The translations under genes were made by a program, and so were the position numbers. Positions 1 through 4,266 of a stretch of 7,009 nucleotides of DNA are shown here, in pieces. The notes beneath the pieces are model-generated. The model was not told the origin of the DNA, did no database searches, and worked only from the letters and a program-made list of their open reading frames with translations. The first letter of the stretch is position 1, and each line of letters begins with the position of its first letter. Location of the stretch: assembly GCA_964460305.1 (NCBI GenBank), contig CAYWRA010000116.1:1-7009 (forward strand). The letters run 5' to 3'. Origin of the DNA: JAPLCX01 sp964460305. Its GTDB lineage: Bacteria; Auribacterota; Tritonobacteria; UBA1439.

Positions 1-67
1 ACAACCGGCACTTGTTACCATGCTTCAAAAAATGCTCACAGCGCAATTCCCTCCTCAAAAAGCGCGG

Positions 68-95
68 TTGACTTGCCCCCCTCTTCATATATAAT
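68..95 (+). promoter_or_regulatory. sigma70-type promoter candidate
   Basis: TTGACT at 68-73 (5 of 6 to the -35 consensus) is followed after 16 bases by a perfect TATAAT at 90-95. A transcript would start near 102. The first gene downstream is tRNA-Gln at 490, so it implies either a roughly 390-base leader before tRNA-Gln/glmU or an independent small transcript. No coding start with a ribosome binding site lies close downstream. The match is strong by eye, but there is no experimental support. Confidence 0.6.
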
Positions 96-186
96 ATGGT
101 ACCCTGAGTTCGGAAATAGGGAAGTGGTGGTAAGTGCTTTTTTGTAAGTGGAGAGCCTGATTTCTCCTTGTCGCACGACCCGTGTG

Positions 187-220
187 CCTGCCCGCCGGAG
201 CCTTGGCGCAGGTGGGCAGG
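187..220 (+). repeat. GC-rich stem-loop
   Basis: CCTGCCCGCC (187-196) pairs with GGTGGGCAGG (211-220): ten pairs, one of them G-U when read as RNA from the + strand. The 14-base loop (197-210) contains a smaller GCC/GGC pairing. No T-run follows, so a classic Rho-independent terminator is unlikely. It resembles the GC-rich palindromic intergenic repeats common in bacterial genomes; that is recollection, not a search result. Confidence 0.5.
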
Positions 221-290
221 CCGGTAGCCCGCGGGGCCCCGCTTATTTGACCGCCTTCCCATTCTGTGTTTGCGGATTGACATTGACTAC

Positions 291-313
291 GCCCCGAAGG
301 GGCCTCTTCGAGG
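291..313 (+). repeat. two abutting small hairpins
   Basis: GCCCC-GAA-GGGGC (291-303) is directly followed by CCTC-TTC-GAGG (303-313), sharing one base. Both are perfect short stems with three-base loops. The next bases (ACGCGGATTTTT, 318-329) resemble the ACGCAGATTTT word in the rplY-pth spacer at 2840-2850, linking the two spacers. Confidence 0.4.
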
Positions 314-359
314 TATAGACGCGGATTTTTCACCACGAAGAGGGACCGAAGTTTGTGCT

Positions 360-409
360 CCTGATTACGCTGATTTTATCCGACAGTCGGCATAATCAGG
401 TAAATCAGG
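360..409 (+). repeat. nested three-tier hairpin built from CTGATT words
   Basis: CCTGATT (360-366) pairs with AATCAGG (403-409), CTGATT (370-375) with AATCAG (394-399), and CCGA (380-383) with TCGG (387-390). The tiers are separated by small internal loops. Each arm therefore carries the same CTGATT word twice, so the stem could also slip by one word. A G-rich module follows after 29 bases. It lies upstream of tRNA-Gln and has no T-run. Confidence 0.5.
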
Positions 410-438
410 TACTCTTACTGCTTATCGCTGCTCTTGTT

Positions 439-471
439 GGGATTTGGGGTTTGGGGTTTGGGATTTCCCCC
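439..471 (+). repeat. G-rich module, copy 1 (possible G-quadruplex)
   Basis: Four G-tracts (439-441, 446-449, 453-456, 460-462) are separated by loops of 4, 3 and 3 bases (ATTT, TTT, TTT), which satisfies the usual G3+/N1-7 quadruplex pattern on the + strand. They are followed by ATTT and a C-run (467-471) that could instead pair with the last GGG. The module ends 18 bases before the tRNA. Copies of the same module occur at 3606-3637 and 5183-5207. Confidence 0.55.
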
Positions 472-489
472 TTGGTGGTTTGGGGTCGA

Positions 490-563
490 TGCCCGGTGGT
501 GTAATGGTAACACATCGGCCTTTGGAGCCGAGTTTCGAGGTTCGAGTCCTCGCCGGGCAGCCA
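490..563 (+). tRNA. tRNA-Gln (anticodon UUG)
   Basis: The cloverleaf is complete. The acceptor stem 490-496/553-559 (TGCCCGG/CCGGGCA) has seven perfect pairs, starting with a U1-A72 pair as is typical of bacterial tRNA-Gln. The D stem is 499-502/510-513 with GG in the loop. The anticodon stem is 515-519/527-531, with loop CTTTGGA giving anticodon TTG at 522-524, which reads CAA. The T stem is 536-540/548-552 with loop TTCGAGT. The discriminator is G (560), as expected for glutamine, and CCA (561-563) is encoded. The first copy of a hairpin element begins two bases after the CCA. Confidence 0.96.
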
Positions 564-564
564 G

Positions 565-646
565 TGCTACGGTTTAAAGTGTAAAGCAGAAAGTGTAAGG
601 CATGGAGTATCGATACACCTTACACTTTCAACTTTAGGCTGTAGCA
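565..646 (+). repeat. 82-base stem-loop element with G-U-preserving stem
   Basis: The outer stem 565-580/631-646 has 16 pairs with no mismatch as + strand RNA. Three of them (571/640, 573/638, 574/637) are G-U pairs, which on the opposite strand would be A-C mismatches. The inner stem GAAAGTGTAAGG (589-600) pairs perfectly with 618-629. The apical loop contains the palindrome GTATCGATAC (607-616). The left arm also repeats GTGTAAAG/AGTGTAAGG in tandem. The element lies between tRNA-Gln and glmU and may mark the processing boundary of a shared transcript. No T-run follows. Confidence 0.65.
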
Positions 647-663
647 AGGTCCGGAGAATCGAG

Positions 664-698
664 CCCTTTTACATTTTATACTTTGGGCCGCAGTAAGC
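664..698 (-). repeat. third, degenerate copy of the tRNA-glmU element arm
   Basis: Read on the - strand, 664-698 aligns with the left arm at 567-600: CTGCGGCCCAAAGTATAAA against CTACGGTTTAAAGTGTAAA, followed by a shorter match (ATGTAAAAGG against GTGTAAGG) after a five-base gap. All differences in the first block are transitions. It ends two bases before the glmU start codon and so occupies the place of its ribosome binding site. Alternative pairing with 567-600 could compete with the main stem-loop. Confidence 0.45.
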
Positions 699-699
699 T

Positions 700-1965
700 A
701 TGAACAAGTTTTCATGCATCATCCTTGCCGCGGGCGAGGGCACGCGGATGAAGAGCAGGTACGCAAAGGTAGCGCATCTGCTGGCTGGGAAACCGCTCAT
801 CCGTTATGTCATAGCGGCGGCGAAGGGCCTCGATCCCGATCGCATCGTGGTGATCGTCGGTCATGACGCCGAACGGGTGAAGAAAGCGGCCGGGAGCGGC
901 GTCGAATTCGTCGAGCAGCGCGAGCAGAATGGGACCGGCCATGCCGTGATGCAGGCAAAGGCTTGTTTCACCGGTTGGGAGGGGGATCTTCTTGTCCTGA
1001 GCGGCGACGTCCCCCTGATTACGGTGGAGACGCTGGGGAAGCTGGTCGAGATCCATCGGGGGATCTCGGCAGCCTGTACGCTCCTGACGGCGTTGGTAAA
1101 GGATCCCAGCGGTTACGGCCGGATCATACGCCGCGCCAGCGGGAAACTGCTCAAGATCGTCGAGGAGGAGGACGCATCGCTTTTCGAAAAGGCCGTTGAG
1201 GAGATCAACGCCGGGATTTATCTGTTCAACGCCGGCCGGCTTTTCCAGGCCGTCGAGAAGCTATCCCCCGAAAACCGCCAGCAGGAGTTTTATCTTACCG
1301 ACGTGGTGAGCATTCTGGTCGGAGATGGCATGCAGGTGGAGACGGTACGGGCGGATGACGCAGGTGAGGTGCTCGGCATCAACGACAGGGACGAGCTTGC
1401 GAGGACCGAAAAAATCCTTCAGCGGAAAATCCAAAGGGCGCACATGCTCAACGGCGTGACGATCGTCGATCCGGCGAACACGTACATCGAGGCCGCGGTG
1501 AGCATCGGGCGGGACACGATTATCTATCCTTTTACCGTCATAGAGGGGGAGGTGCAGATCGGCGGCGACTGTCGGATCGGGCCGTTCAGCCACATCCGCG
1601 GGGTCACGGTGGTGGCGGACGGGGCCGAGGTAGGCAATTTCGTCGAGGTCAAAACCTCCCTGATCGGCGGTGGCACAAAGGCCAAACACCTGAGTTACAT
1701 CGGCGATGCCGAGATAGGGAAGGATGCCAATATCGGCGCGGGCACCATCACGGCGAACTATGACGGCAAATCGAAACATAAGACGGTGATCGGCGATCGC
1801 GCGTTTATCGGAAGCGGGACGACGCTGGTCGCCCCGGTCAAGGTCGGGAAGGGCGCAATAACCGGGGCGGGTTCGGTCGTCCTTAAGGGTCGGGACGTCC
1901 CCGACGGCTCGGTTGTAGTGGGCATACCGGCCGAGGAGATGAAGAAAAAGAGGATTAAGGATTAA
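700..1965 (+). CDS. glmU: Bifunctional GlmU: GlcNAc-1-P uridyltransferase / GlcN-1-P acetyltransferase
   Basis: This cytoplasmic enzyme acetylates glucosamine-1-phosphate and couples the product to UTP, giving UDP-GlcNAc for peptidoglycan and lipopolysaccharide. Residues 1-235 form the nucleotidyltransferase: LAAGEGTRMKS (9-19), K23, Q73, GTGHA (78-82), GDVPL (102-106, metal ligand D103), GYGR (138-141), E155, N170, N228. Position 101 is Ser where E. coli has Tyr103. Residues about 250-411 form the left-handed beta-helix, with R300, K318, H330 (catalytic His363 of E. coli), Y333, N344, N353/Y354, K359 and S372 all kept. At 421 residues it is about 35 shorter than E. coli GlmU (456). The loss lies in the early helix coils before R300, since all later residues are offset by exactly 33. 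ATG 700 gives the expected N-terminus but has no visible Shine-Dalgarno sequence. The last four codons and stop are made of GGATTAAG repeat units. Confidence 0.96.
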   Translation: MNKFSCIILAAGEGTRMKSRYAKVAHLLAGKPLIRYVIAAAKGLDPDRIVVIVGHDAERVKKAAGSGVEFVEQREQNGTGHAVMQAKACFTGWEGDLLVLSGDVPLITVETLGKLVEIHRGISAACTLLTALVKDPSGYGRIIRRASGKLLKIVEEEDASLFEKAVEEINAGIYLFNAGRLFQAVEKLSPENRQQEFYLTDVVSILVGDGMQVETVRADDAGEVLGINDRDELARTEKILQRKIQRAHMLNGVTIVDPANTYIEAAVSIGRDTIIYPFTVIEGEVQIGGDCRIGPFSHIRGVTVVADGAEVGNFVEVKTSLIGGGTKAKHLSYIGDAEIGKDANIGAGTITANYDGKSKHKTVIGDRAFIGSGTTLVAPVKVGKGAITGAGSVVLKGRDVPDGSVVVGIPAEEMKKKRIKD

Positions 1966-2006
1966 GAACTAAGGATTAAGCGGTGAACTGCCACGCACTT
2001 AATCCT
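1951..2006 (+). repeat. GGATTAAG word array and hairpin at the glmU 3' end
   Basis: GGATTAAG occurs three times (1952-1959, 1959-1966, 1973-1980), then once inverted (CTTAATCC, 1998-2005). AGGATTAAG 1972-1980 and CTTAATCCT 1998-2006 form a perfect 9-bp stem with a 17-base loop. The first two copies lie inside glmU and encode its C-terminal R-I-K-D and the TAA stop (1963-1965). The same word returns in the rpsR-rplI spacer. No T-run follows. Confidence 0.6.
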
Positions 2007-2046
2007 GCACCATCGGTAAACAGATCAAATTAAAGGAGACGCGACA

Positions 2047-2775
2047 ATGGCGCGATTTAAACTGAATGCGCAGGTGAGGGAAGAGCATGGGACCAGGAGG
2101 TCGAGAAGGCTCAGGGGGAGTGGGATTGTCCCCGCCGTTCTCTATGGCGGGGGGCAGGAGGCCATATCCCTTGGCGTAGATGACAAGGAGTTGCTCAAGG
2201 TCCTGCACGGCAAGGGAGGCGAACACGCGATCGTCGACCTGCAGGTTTCAGGCGGCACGCTCGAACAGCCGCTCAAGAAAACCGCGATCATAAAAGAGGT
2301 GCAGCGCGACAGCATAAAAGACGGGATTCTCCACGTCGACTTCGCCGCGATCTCGCTGACGGAGAAATTGGTGGTGAAGGTGCCGGTTGTCGACCTCGGC
2401 GATCCGCTCGGGGTAACGCAGGGCGGCGTGCTCGAGCACATCATCAGGGAACTTGAAGTGGAATGCTTGCCCACCGACCTCCCCGAGCATATCGCGGTTG
2501 ACGTCTCCGCCATGAGCATCGGGCACAGCATCAAGGTTGGCGAGATCAAAGCGCCTCCCGGAGTGAAAATCCTTGCCGACCCGAACCTTACGGTCTTCAC
2601 TGTGTCGGTGCCGAAGGTCGAGAAGGTTGAGGAGCCCGCAGCGGAGGCTGCCGCTGAGGCTGCGCCGGCCGAGGGTGAGGCACAGAAGGCGGAAGGGGAG
2701 AAGGAGCCGGCCAAGGGCAAGGAACAGGCCAAGGGTAAGGAAGAACCAAAGGGCAAGGAAAAGGCGAAAGAGTAG
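2047..2775 (+). CDS. rplY: Large ribosomal subunit protein bL25, CTC/TL5 type
   Basis: This protein binds 5S rRNA in the central protuberance of the 50S subunit. The 242 residues show the long, two-domain CTC form rather than the short E. coli L25. Residues 1-95 are the 5S-binding L25 domain (GIVPAVLYGGG at 26-36; KEVQRDSIKDGILHVDF at 83-99). Residues about 100-190 are the C-terminal beta domain (LVVKVPVVDLGDP, then LEVECLPTDLPEHIAVDVSA). Residues 191-242 are a low-complexity Ala/Glu then Lys/Gly/Glu tail, probably disordered. AAAGGAG at 2032-2038 lies 8 bases before ATG 2047, the best ribosome binding site in this half of the window. Glm U lies upstream and pth downstream; the usual glmU-prs-ctc-pth order lacks prs here. 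Confidence 0.94.
   Translation: MARFKLNAQVREEHGTRRSRRLRGSGIVPAVLYGGGQEAISLGVDDKELLKVLHGKGGEHAIVDLQVSGGTLEQPLKKTAIIKEVQRDSIKDGILHVDFAAISLTEKLVVKVPVVDLGDPLGVTQGGVLEHIIRELEVECLPTDLPEHIAVDVSAMSIGHSIKVGEIKAPPGVKILADPNLTVFTVSVPKVEKVEEPAAEAAAEAAPAEGEAQKAEGEKEPAKGKEQAKGKEEPKGKEKAKE
2710..2772 (+). repeat. 18-bp in-frame tandem repeat encoding the bL25 tail
   Basis: Three units of 18 bases (2710-2727, 2728-2745, 2746-2763) plus a nine-base partial unit encode AKGKEQ, AKGKEE, PKGKEK and AKE, ending at the stop codon. The units differ mainly at third positions and in the last codon. They keep an alternating Lys/Glu pattern, so the tail is highly charged but near neutral overall. Confidence 0.7.
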
Positions 2776-2787
2776 CTTGCGGCTAGG

Positions 2788-2823
2788 ACGCACCCCCAAG
2801 GGGCCCCTCCGGGGGGGATGCGT
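2788..2823 (+). terminator. GC-rich hairpin after rplY, possible terminator
   Basis: ACGCACCCCC (2788-2797) pairs with GGGGGATGCGT (2813-2823) with one bulged base. The interior holds GGGGCCCC (2800-2807), so several alternative pairings exist. It starts 12 bases after the rplY stop, a normal terminator position. No T-run follows (AGACAATGC), so intrinsic termination is uncertain; it could instead stabilise the mRNA 3' end. Confidence 0.35.
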
Positions 2824-2837
2824 AGACAATGCAAATT

Positions 2838-2980
2838 GGACGCAGATTTTCGCAGGTTGCCGCAGGTTTGACCTGCGGTTGAAAGCCAAAGGCCGAAAGT
2901 TTAACGCAGTTTTTGGGCTTGCTGCCTTACACGTTAGGCCGCGTTTTTAGAATCCGCGTTTAGCTGCGTTCATCTGCTGC
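2838..2980 (+). repeat. CGCAG-word inverted repeat filling the rplY-pth spacer
   Basis: The left side carries CGCAGATTTTCGCAGG and CCGCAGGTTTG (2841-2870). CCGCAGGT (2860-2867) forms a perfect 8-bp stem with ACCTGCGG (2871-2878) over a three-base loop. The far right side is an inverted version: CTGCGTTCATCTGC (2964-2977) matches the reverse complement of the left arm (CTGCGAAAATCTGC) except for three central bases. Between them lie smaller palindromes such as GCCAAAGGC (2885-2893). The 218-base spacer holds no coding sequence I can support. Confidence 0.5.
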
Positions 2981-2993
2981 CAAATACGTTGTT

Positions 2994-3575
2994 ATGAAAA
3001 TCGTGTTCGGATTGGGTAATCCCGGCGAGGAGTATCGCGGCACGAGGCATAACGTGGGCGCGGAGGTCGCGCATCGTTTGGCGGCAAGGGAAGGCATAGA
3101 GCTCGCGCGAAAGTGGCGGATGCATGCGCACGTGGGGCGGGTGCGGATCGGCGGCCATGCGGTCACCGTGGCGACGTCGCGCACCTTCATGAACCTGAGC
3201 GGCTCGGCGGCAGCCTCGCTACTAAGGTGGCAGGAGTGCGGACCGTCGGATCTCCTAGTGGTGAGCGACGATATCGCCCTCGATCTTGGAAGGATCAGGA
3301 TCCGCAAGGAGGGCGGCTCAGGCGGCCATAAGGGGATCGAGTCGATCATAAGCGCGCTCGGAACCGAGAATTTCGCCCGCCTCCGCATAGGCGTGGGACA
3401 TGCCGGCGAGGATTGGGTGGGACACGTGCTGGGGAAATTCTCGAAAGATGAAAGGCGCATCCTCGAAGGGGTCATGGATGTTGCAGTAAAGGCCGTTGAT
3501 GAAATAGTCGTGAACGGGCTCGATGCGGCGATGAACAGGTTCAATAATTGCGCTGCTACAAATAATGACAAATGA
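2994..3575 (+). CDS. pth: Peptidyl-tRNA hydrolase
   Basis: This monomeric cytoplasmic esterase releases peptides from peptidyl-tRNA that has dropped off ribosomes, recycling the tRNA. The 193 residues match the family length. Seen: GLGNPG (6-11, N9), Y14, TRHNVG (17-22, catalytic H19), TFMNLSG (64-70, N67), VVSDD (89-93), where D92 corresponds to E. coli Asp93, and GGSGGHKG (107-114). In the last motif K113 occupies the place of Asn114 of E. coli, an active-site residue, while the flanking GGH and G are kept. Position 91 is Ser where His is usual. ATG 2994 gives the canonical N-terminus but has no visible Shine-Dalgarno sequence. The last codons and TGA stop lie inside an AATGACA repeat that forms the next hairpin. 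Confidence 0.95.
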   Translation: MKIVFGLGNPGEEYRGTRHNVGAEVAHRLAAREGIELARKWRMHAHVGRVRIGGHAVTVATSRTFMNLSGSAAASLLRWQECGPSDLLVVSDDIALDLGRIRIRKEGGSGGHKGIESIISALGTENFARLRIGVGHAGEDWVGHVLGKFSKDERRILEGVMDVAVKAVDEIVVNGLDAAMNRFNNCAATNNDK

Positions 3576-3601
3576 CAAAACGCGCGGAGATTTTGTCATT
3601 T
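3564..3601 (+). repeat. AATGACA tandem word and 11-bp hairpin over the pth stop
   Basis: AATGACA occurs twice in tandem (3564-3570, 3571-3577). AAATGACAAAA (3570-3580) pairs perfectly with TTTTGTCATTT (3591-3601) across a 10-base loop (CGCGCGGAGA). The pth stop codon TGA (3573-3575) lies inside the left arm. The T-rich right arm gives it some terminator character, but no long T-run follows. The G-rich module copy 2 starts directly after it. Confidence 0.65.
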
Positions 3602-3605
3602 ATTT

Positions 3606-3637
3606 GGGATTTGGGGTTTGGGATTTGGGATTTTCCC
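3606..3637 (+). repeat. G-rich module, copy 2 (possible G-quadruplex)
   Basis: Four G-tracts (3606-3608, 3613-3616, 3620-3622, 3627-3629) are separated by ATTT, TTT and ATTT, again meeting the G3+/N1-7 pattern. GGGATTTTCCC at 3627-3637 can alternatively fold as a small hairpin. Together with the following TTA this matches the end of copy 3 (TTTTCCCTTA). It lies about 95 bases upstream of the probable rpsF start. Confidence 0.55.
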
Positions 3638-3650
3638 TTAGCCTTTGGAC

Positions 3651-3679
3651 TTGTTGATTAAGTTCGATTGTGTTAGGAT
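3651..3679 (+). promoter_or_regulatory. weak extended -10 promoter candidate for the rpsF operon
   Basis: TTGTTG (3651-3656) lies 17 bases before TAGGAT (3674-3679), which is preceded by TG one base away (3671-3672), an extended -10 arrangement. Agreement with the sigma70 consensus is modest (3 of 6 and 4 of 6). A start near 3686 would fit the TTG start of rpsF at 3733 and exclude the earlier in-frame GTG at 3670. Confidence 0.28.
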
Positions 3680-3732
3680 GCACCGCAGTTTTGTTGATGG
3701 GGCACCATACCGAAGAAAGAGAGGGGCACAGG

Positions 3733-4014
3733 TTGAAATCGTATGAGGTAATGGCAATAGTCAGGCCGGATATTCCCGAGGATCAGGCAAAGAACGTCGC
3801 CGATGGGGTTTCGAGCGAGATCGCAAAGATCGGGGGAAAAGTTGGAGAGCAGACGATTTCCCCGAAGCAGCGTCTGAGCTACACACTCGCCAAACATAAT
3901 GACGGCTACTGCCTCTGTCTCCGCTTCGAGGCGAAGCCGGCTGATCTGGAGAGTCTCGCGCAGCGCTTAAGACTCAATCAGGACATTTTGCGGCACTTGA
4001 TTGTAAAGCGCTAG
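3733..4014 (+). CDS. rpsF: Small ribosomal subunit protein bS6
   Basis: bS6 binds bS18 and 16S rRNA on the platform of the 30S subunit. From TTG 3733 the product is 93 residues and begins MKSYEVMAIVRPDIPED, the standard bS6 opening. The middle KQRLSYTLAKHNDGYCLCLRFEAKP and the end LRLNQDILRHLIVKR match the family pattern, and there is no C-terminal extension. GAGGGG at 3721-3726 sits 6 bases before TTG, which decides the start. In-frame GTG 3670 and ATG 3697 would add 21 or 12 residues with no family match. It heads the bS6-SSB-bS18-bL9-DnaB group. In other bacteria the bS6:bS18 complex binds the rpsF leader; I could not identify that site with confidence. Confidence 0.93.
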   Translation: MKSYEVMAIVRPDIPEDQAKNVADGVSSEIAKIGGKVGEQTISPKQRLSYTLAKHNDGYCLCLRFEAKPADLESLAQRLRLNQDILRHLIVKR

Positions 4015-4016
4015 TC

Positions 4017-4039
4017 CCGCACCGACCAGTATGGTGCGG
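4017..4039 (+). other. 7-bp hairpin just after the rpsF stop
   Basis: CCGCACC (4017-4023) pairs with GGTGCGG (4033-4039) over a 9-base loop, two bases after the rpsF stop codon. No T-run follows. It is the first of three hairpins in the 246 bases between rpsF and ssb. Confidence 0.45.
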
Positions 4040-4080
4040 AATGTGGCAGCTTTGCATGACTTTTTGCGCGGCGGTAAGAC

Positions 4081-4108
4081 ATCGATCAACCTTTCGAGGT
4101 TGATCGAT
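4081..4108 (+). other. perfect 12-bp hairpin with TTCG tetraloop
   Basis: ATCGATCAACCT (4081-4092) and AGGTTGATCGAT (4097-4108) are perfectly complementary around TTCG (4093-4096). In RNA this is a very stable UUCG-capped stem, although closed by U-A rather than C-G. It is not followed by a T-run, so it is more likely an RNA stability, processing or regulatory structure than a terminator. As DNA it is also a near-perfect palindrome that could bind a dimeric regulator. Confidence 0.6.
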
Positions 4109-4160
4109 AGGCAAGGCTAGCGTCCGTTCCGCGCGCGTCATCCGGCGCCCACCAGAGGAT

Positions 4161-4204
4161 TTGCCAGCATGCCGATAGCCTAAAACAGCGGAGGCATGCG
4201 GCAA
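4161..4204 (+). other. 12-bp bulged hairpin upstream of ssb
   Basis: TTGCC (4161-4165) pairs with GGCAA (4200-4204), and GCATGCC (4167-4173) with GGCATGC (4193-4199). A single A (4166) is bulged and the loop has 19 bases. It ends about 50 bases before the ssb ribosome binding site. With the hairpins at 4017-4039 and 4081-4108 it makes this gene-free spacer mostly structured RNA. Confidence 0.5.
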
Positions 4205-4266
4205 GGCATGGGATCTGTGGGTTCGGTTGCGCCCCGTTAAACGGCTGGCAGAGGGGAGGTGTGCAT

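Larger units (their letters stand above)
96..489 (+). other. 394-base region without a protein gene, hairpin-rich
   Basis: I see no supportable coding sequence on either strand between the promoter candidate and the tRNA. The stretch holds a run of local stem-loops: GGAGA/TCTCC at 150-154/163-167, a 10-bp stem at 187-220, GCCCC-GAA-GGGGC at 291-303, CCTC-TTC-GAGG at 303-313, a nested hairpin at 360-409, and a G-rich module at 439-471. GTAAGTG occurs twice near its start (130-136 and 144-150). I could not match it to 6S RNA, tmRNA, SRP RNA or RNase P RNA. It could be a leader, an unknown small RNA, or accumulated intergenic repeat sequence. Confidence 0.5.

Noticed and set aside
96..290. 6S RNA, tmRNA, SRP RNA or RNase P RNA after the promoter
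   Set aside because: None of the conserved cores I know for these RNAs is visible, and the ends do not form the closing stem of 6S RNA.
85..336. 83-codon - strand open frame in the first spacer
   Set aside because: It crosses the promoter and several hairpins, has no ribosome binding site or recognisable domain, and its composition reflects the GC-rich stem.
439..471. Telomere-like TTTGGGG repeats
   Set aside because: Only two or three units, embedded in a bacterial housekeeping operon and ending in a C-run; not a chromosome end.
1261..1779. 172-codon - strand open frame opposite glmU
   Set aside because: Antisense shadow; the + strand has unambiguous GlmU motifs across the whole stretch.
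2142..2834. Long - strand open frame of 230 codons opposite rplY
   Set aside because: Ser/Pro/Ala/Leu-rich shadow of a GC-rich gene; no family resemblance, and the + strand protein is a clear bL25.
3670..3732. Upstream GTG start for rpsF giving a 114-residue protein
   Set aside because: The extra 21 residues do not belong to bS6. TTG 3733 has a well-spaced GAGGGG and gives the standard N-terminus.
3604..3732. S6:S18 autoregulatory RNA motif in the rpsF leader (CCGAAG near 3710)
   Set aside because: I could not build the expected paired stem around it by eye; a covariance-model search would decide.
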